From Desulfobulbaceae bacterium UBA2775 (GTDB lineage: Bacteria > Desulfobacterota > Desulfobulbia > Desulfobulbales > Desulfocapsaceae), in contig DEIL01000192.1 in assembly GCA_002352445.1 (NCBI GenBank), forward strand, positions 1-8,686: a stretch of DNA of 8,686 nucleotides. Direction: 5' to 3'. A program made the position numbers and the translations under genes. How positions within the stretch are numbered: the first letter of the stretch is position 1; each line of letters starts with the position of its first letter. Below, piece by piece: positions 6,707 to 8,686 of this stretch. Under the pieces are notes generated by a model, which was given only the letters and a program-made list of their open reading frames with translations, was not told where the DNA came from and ran no database searches.

Positions 6707-6812
6707 CAGATGGATAGGCTGTAGGCTGTTAGGCTTTTAGGAACGACAGTGAGTGATAAAAGTATATTGATCCTTCCCTAACAGGCTCACAGCCTAATAG
6801 CCTATCTACCTG
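6707..6812. repeat. Inverted repeat with TAGGCTG units between ahcY and birA
   Basis: The arms CAGATGGATAGGCT (6707-6720) and AGCCTATCTACCTG (6799-6812) are inverted copies with two mismatches. Inside, CTGTTAGG (6726-6733) pairs with CCTAACAG (6777-6784). The left arm has three tandem TAGGCT units (from 6715, 6722 and 6730), and the right arm has the complementary AGCCTA at 6791-6796 and 6799-6804. The centre (about 6742-6776) is unpaired. It lies between convergent genes, starts 5 bp after the ahcY stop, and covers the stop and last two codons of birA. It could act as a two-way transcription end or be a mobile palindromic repeat. It has no clean T-tract. Confidence 0.65.
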
Positions 6813-7558
6813 CTTTTTGCCAACCTCACATCCCCGGAAAGAACAGCATGTTCAACGCCATCTTCATCTCGTAAAAACAGCCTGCCTGCACTATCCGGAC
6901 CTAATGCGATCCCTCTTATAATAGTCCCGTCATACCCCACACACTCCATCCACCGCCCAACCAGGTAATCTCTTTTTCGCCAACGATTCAGGATCGCAGT
7001 GAAACCGGTAGTAGAGAATTCATCTAACTCGATCAGCAACTGATCTCTCACCTTTGCAAACACTTCTTCGATCTTATAATTTCTTCCGGATTCCATGAAA
7101 AATGAGGTGGCAGTAGTTCGTAGTTCCCCCGGAAAATCTTCATCTGACGAGTTAATATTCAAGCCGATGCCGATAACAGCATACATTTCCTGATTATCCA
7201 TCATCATAGGCGATGATTCCGTTAAAATGCCGCCGCATTTTCGCTCCTTTAAATAGATATCATTGGGCCACTTCAGCATACACCTTTTTCCGGTCACTTC
7301 TTCTACAACCTTGGCCACAGCGACTCCGGTCACCAGTGTGATCCGGGCATAATTTTCGATATCAATTTCAGGACGAACAATGATAGAGCAGTAGAGACCC
7401 TTTCCGGGTATGGATTCCCACACCTTTCCCAACCTGCCCCGCCCTCTGGTCTGCAGAGCCGCCAAAACCGCAGTTCCATGCGGCTCACCTTTTTCAGCAA
7501 GTTCTTTGGCAATGCGATTTGTGGAATCTGTCGATTCCAGGAAGTGTACAGGATACAT
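6806..7558 (-). CDS. birA: Biotin-[acetyl-CoA-carboxylase] ligase, no DNA-binding domain
   Basis: 250 residues. It activates biotin with ATP to biotinyl-AMP and transfers it to a lysine of biotin carboxyl carrier domains in the cytoplasm. Visible motifs are ESTDSTN (8-14), the biotinyl-AMP loop TRGRGRLG (37-44), KWPND (96-100), KCGGIL (107-112) and GIGLN (130-134), followed by a C-terminal SH3-like domain (about 203-247). Unlike E. coli BirA, it lacks the N-terminal winged helix, so it is a plain ligase that should not repress biotin genes itself. The start ATG is at 7558-7556, with AAGGG stretches upstream as ribosome site. The last two codons (Ser-Arg) and the stop lie in an inverted repeat. 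It follows dsrD on the same strand after a terminator, with no clear promoter of its own. Confidence 0.94.
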   Translation of the reverse strand: MYPVHFLESTDSTNRIAKELAEKGEPHGTAVLAALQTRGRGRLGKVWESIPGKGLYCSIIVRPEIDIENYARITLVTGVAVAKVVEEVTGKRCMLKWPNDIYLKERKCGGILTESSPMMMDNQEMYAVIGIGLNINSSDEDFPGELRTTATSFFMESGRNYKIEEVFAKVRDQLLIELDEFSTTGFTAILNRWRKRDYLVGRWMECVGYDGTIIRGIALGPDSAGRLFLRDEDGVEHAVLSGDVRLAKSR

Positions 7559-7578
7559 ACCCTTTACCCTTTATAATG

Positions 7579-7612
7579 AAAAAGGGGTGCTGAAAAAATC
7601 TCAGCACCCCTT
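7579..7612 (-). terminator. Intrinsic terminator after dsrD
   Basis: Read on the minus strand, AAGGGGTGCTGA (7612-7601), a 7-nt loop and TCAGCACCCCTT (7593-7582) form a perfect 12-bp GC-containing stem, followed by further T residues (7581-7579). This is a standard Rho-independent terminator 38 bp after the dsrD stop and should end the dsr transcript. birA starts only 21 bp beyond it, so birA needs readthrough or a very close promoter. Confidence 0.85.
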
Positions 7613-7649
7613 ACAACAGTACAATCAATGGAACAGCAAAATTTACCTG

Positions 7650-7883
7650 CTATGCACCTTCCTCATTCTGAATGCGACTGGGAATTGCATACATTGTGGT
7701 TGATCCGGAGGACCAGAACATCAGCCTTCCTTCTCTTACCATCTCGTTGGCCACGTTTTTAATAACCCGAGGTTTTGAATCAGGATCGCACTTATAGAAA
7801 TCCTTGATATACAGCTGGGGTTTGGGAGATTTATTTGCTTTCTCCTCAATGGCATTCTTTAGATCTTCTTTACTCAAAGCCAT
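7650..7883 (-). CDS. dsrD: Dissimilatory sulfite reductase accessory protein DsrD
   Basis: 77 residues, against 78 in Desulfovibrio vulgaris. DsrD is a small cytoplasmic winged-helix-fold protein encoded after dsrAB in sulfate reducers, and it has been shown to stimulate DsrAB activity. The sequence is rich in Lys and matches the family in the central part (KDFYKCDPDSKPRVIK from residue 27) and in GRLMFWSSGSTTMY (from about 53). The start is ATG 7883-7881, preceded by a strong AGGAG seven bases upstream. A longer frame to 7958 is rejected because that ribosome site would fall inside it. It lies 94 bp after dsrB in the same direction. Its presence marks the pathway as reductive rather than oxidative Dsr. 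Confidence 0.95.
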   Translation of the reverse strand: MALSKEDLKNAIEEKANKSPKPQLYIKDFYKCDPDSKPRVIKNVANEMVREGRLMFWSSGSTTMYAIPSRIQNEEGA

Positions 7884-7922
7884 AATTACACTCCTGGTAA
7901 TAGATTCGGAAGAAAGCATCAA

Positions 7923-7960
7923 ATGTGACCGGACTACAGATAAGAGCAACCAGGCCACAT
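7923..7960 (-). other. Imperfect hairpin in the dsrB-dsrD gap
   Basis: ATGTGACCGG (7923-7932) and CCAGGCCACAT (7950-7960) form an imperfect stem of about 9 pairs with a 17-nt loop. No T-tract follows, so it is unlikely to terminate. It might protect the dsrAB message or set the dsrB/dsrD ratio, or be chance. Confidence 0.35.
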
Positions 7961-7977
7961 AACATCACCTTGACTTA

Positions 7978-8686
7978 CTATTTGACATGACTGGTATACT
8001 TGAACTGAGTAGTAGTACGCCAGGTATCATATGCGAGACGATAGTCATCGATGCTCTTCTCGGTGAACGGGATGTCACATTTCTCAAAGAACTTCTCCCA
8101 GCCGATCCTCTCTGCCCACTCACCAACACGCTCATATTTCTTGGCATCGCCTGCATAGGCTTCAAGAATCTTCTTGATAGCTTCAACAGTCTCAGGCCAG
8201 CGCGGGGTAGTGTTCGGCAGAAACGGGATAACAAGCTTGGAGAATTTCGGGGCGGATCTTGAGTTTGACACCTTGCCACCAACAAGAATTGCGATGCCAT
8301 CACCTTCAGGATCGGCAAGCGGCATTGCAGGACACATGGTATAGCAGTTACCACAGAACATACAACGGGCAACATTAACCTGCACACTCTTGATCTCTTT
8401 TCCATCCACCTCAGCCTTGGCAGGCTTAACAGCTCCCAGCGGGCAGGATGCGATGGCCAGAGGAAGCTCACATACACCGGTGATACGGGTATGGTCTATC
8501 ATCGGCGGCTTGCGATGGATGCCAAGAATAGCTATATCAGAGGCATGAACAGCACCGCACATGTTCAGGCAGCATGCCAGGGCAATACGAACCTGCGCAG
8601 GAAGCTTCTGAGTGATGAAGTAATCATACAATTCATCCATTACCGCTTTAACAACACCTGATGCGTCCGTTGCGGGGGTATGGCAG
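7978..8686 (-). CDS. dsrB: Dissimilatory sulfite reductase beta subunit (5' end missing)
   Basis: The C-terminal 235 or so residues are present; the frame runs open to the right edge, and the Met at 8640-8638 is internal. With DsrA it forms the cytoplasmic siroheme enzyme that reduces sulfite, the key step of sulfate respiration. The first visible residues are CHTPATDASG. Numbered as in D. vulgaris DsrB from memory, this Cys is C151, and the following CCLNMC gives C188, C189 and C193, so all four ligands of the siroheme-coupled [4Fe-4S] cluster are intact. ASCPLGA supplies C231 and CMFCGNC supplies C258, C261 and C264 of the ferredoxin-domain [4Fe-4S] cluster. The C-terminal arm ends in QFKYTSHVK. 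The stop is TAG at 7980-7978. dsrA is expected just upstream, outside the window. Confidence 0.96.
   Translation of the reverse strand, partial: CHTPATDASGVVKAVMDELYDYFITQKLPAQVRIALACCLNMCGAVHASDIAILGIHRKPPMIDHTRITGVCELPLAIASCPLGAVKPAKAEVDGKEIKSVQVNVARCMFCGNCYTMCPAMPLADPEGDGIAILVGGKVSNSRSAPKFSKLVIPFLPNTTPRWPETVEAIKKILEAYAGDAKKYERVGEWAERIGWEKFFEKCDIPFTEKSIDDYRLAYDTWRTTTQFKYTSHVK

Noticed and set aside
7884..7958. N-terminal extension of dsrD to 7958
   Set aside because: It would add 25 residues not found in DsrD and would include the strong AGGAG ribosome site of the ATG at 7883.
7965..8477. 170-codon minus-strand ORF overlapping dsrB in another frame
   Set aside because: It is an out-of-frame shadow of dsrB, Arg/Ser/Leu-rich with no domain; dsrB has all its cluster-binding Cys in the correct frame.
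8638..8640. ATG as the start of dsrB
   Set aside because: The frame stays open upstream and encodes CHTPATDASG, which contains a conserved cluster-ligand Cys; the gene is cut by the window edge.

Overview
The window looks like chromosomal DNA of a Gram-negative, sulfate-reducing (or sulfur-disproportionating) member of the Desulfobacterota, plausibly near Desulfobulbaceae/Desulfocapsaceae. The main evidence is the end of a reductive-type dsr operon (dsrB followed by dsrD) at the right edge. A KdsD-type isomerase implies an LPS-bearing outer membrane. The family-level placement is inference from gene content and sequence style, not a computed phylogeny.

Layout, left to right. (1) 1-401, minus strand: the N-terminal part of a Cys-rich protein that appears to enter a cyclic-nucleotide-binding domain at the window edge. 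(2) 587-2806, plus strand: a 739-residue protein joining an N-terminal ubiquitin-conjugating (E2/UBC-like) domain with a catalytic-type Cys, an acidic linker, one membrane helix and five or six TPR-like repeats. It diverges from gene 1 across a 185-bp promoter region. (3) 2774-3745, minus strand: kdsD, arabinose-5-phosphate isomerase, whose 3' end overlaps that of the E2 gene tail to tail by 33 bp. (4) 3746-4032: a 287-bp divergent intergenic region with a perfect 19-bp palindrome and a C/G-tract leader before metK. (5) 4033-5199 metK and 5403-6701 ahcY, plus strand: two steps of the S-adenosylmethionine cycle, separated by a nested inverted-repeat element that begins on the metK stop codon. 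(6) 6707-6812: a second inverted repeat between ahcY and the convergent birA, running into the last codons of birA. (7) 6806-7558 birA, 7650-7883 dsrD and 7978-8686 dsrB (5' end missing), all on the minus strand, with a strong intrinsic terminator between dsrD and birA.

Functional reading. MetK makes SAM and AhcY removes the S-adenosylhomocysteine produced by methylation, so they form a natural pair. DsrAB reduces sulfite with DsrD as its small activator, and BirA biotinylates carboxylases. KdsD supplies the Kdo precursor for LPS. These are core housekeeping and energy genes. The unusual part is the left quarter: a bacterial E2-fold protein anchored in the membrane with a TPR tail, next to a divergent putative nucleotide-sensing protein. 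No E1, JAB peptidase or ubiquitin-like gene is visible in the window. That locus and the two palindromic repeat elements are the main items for a second look.
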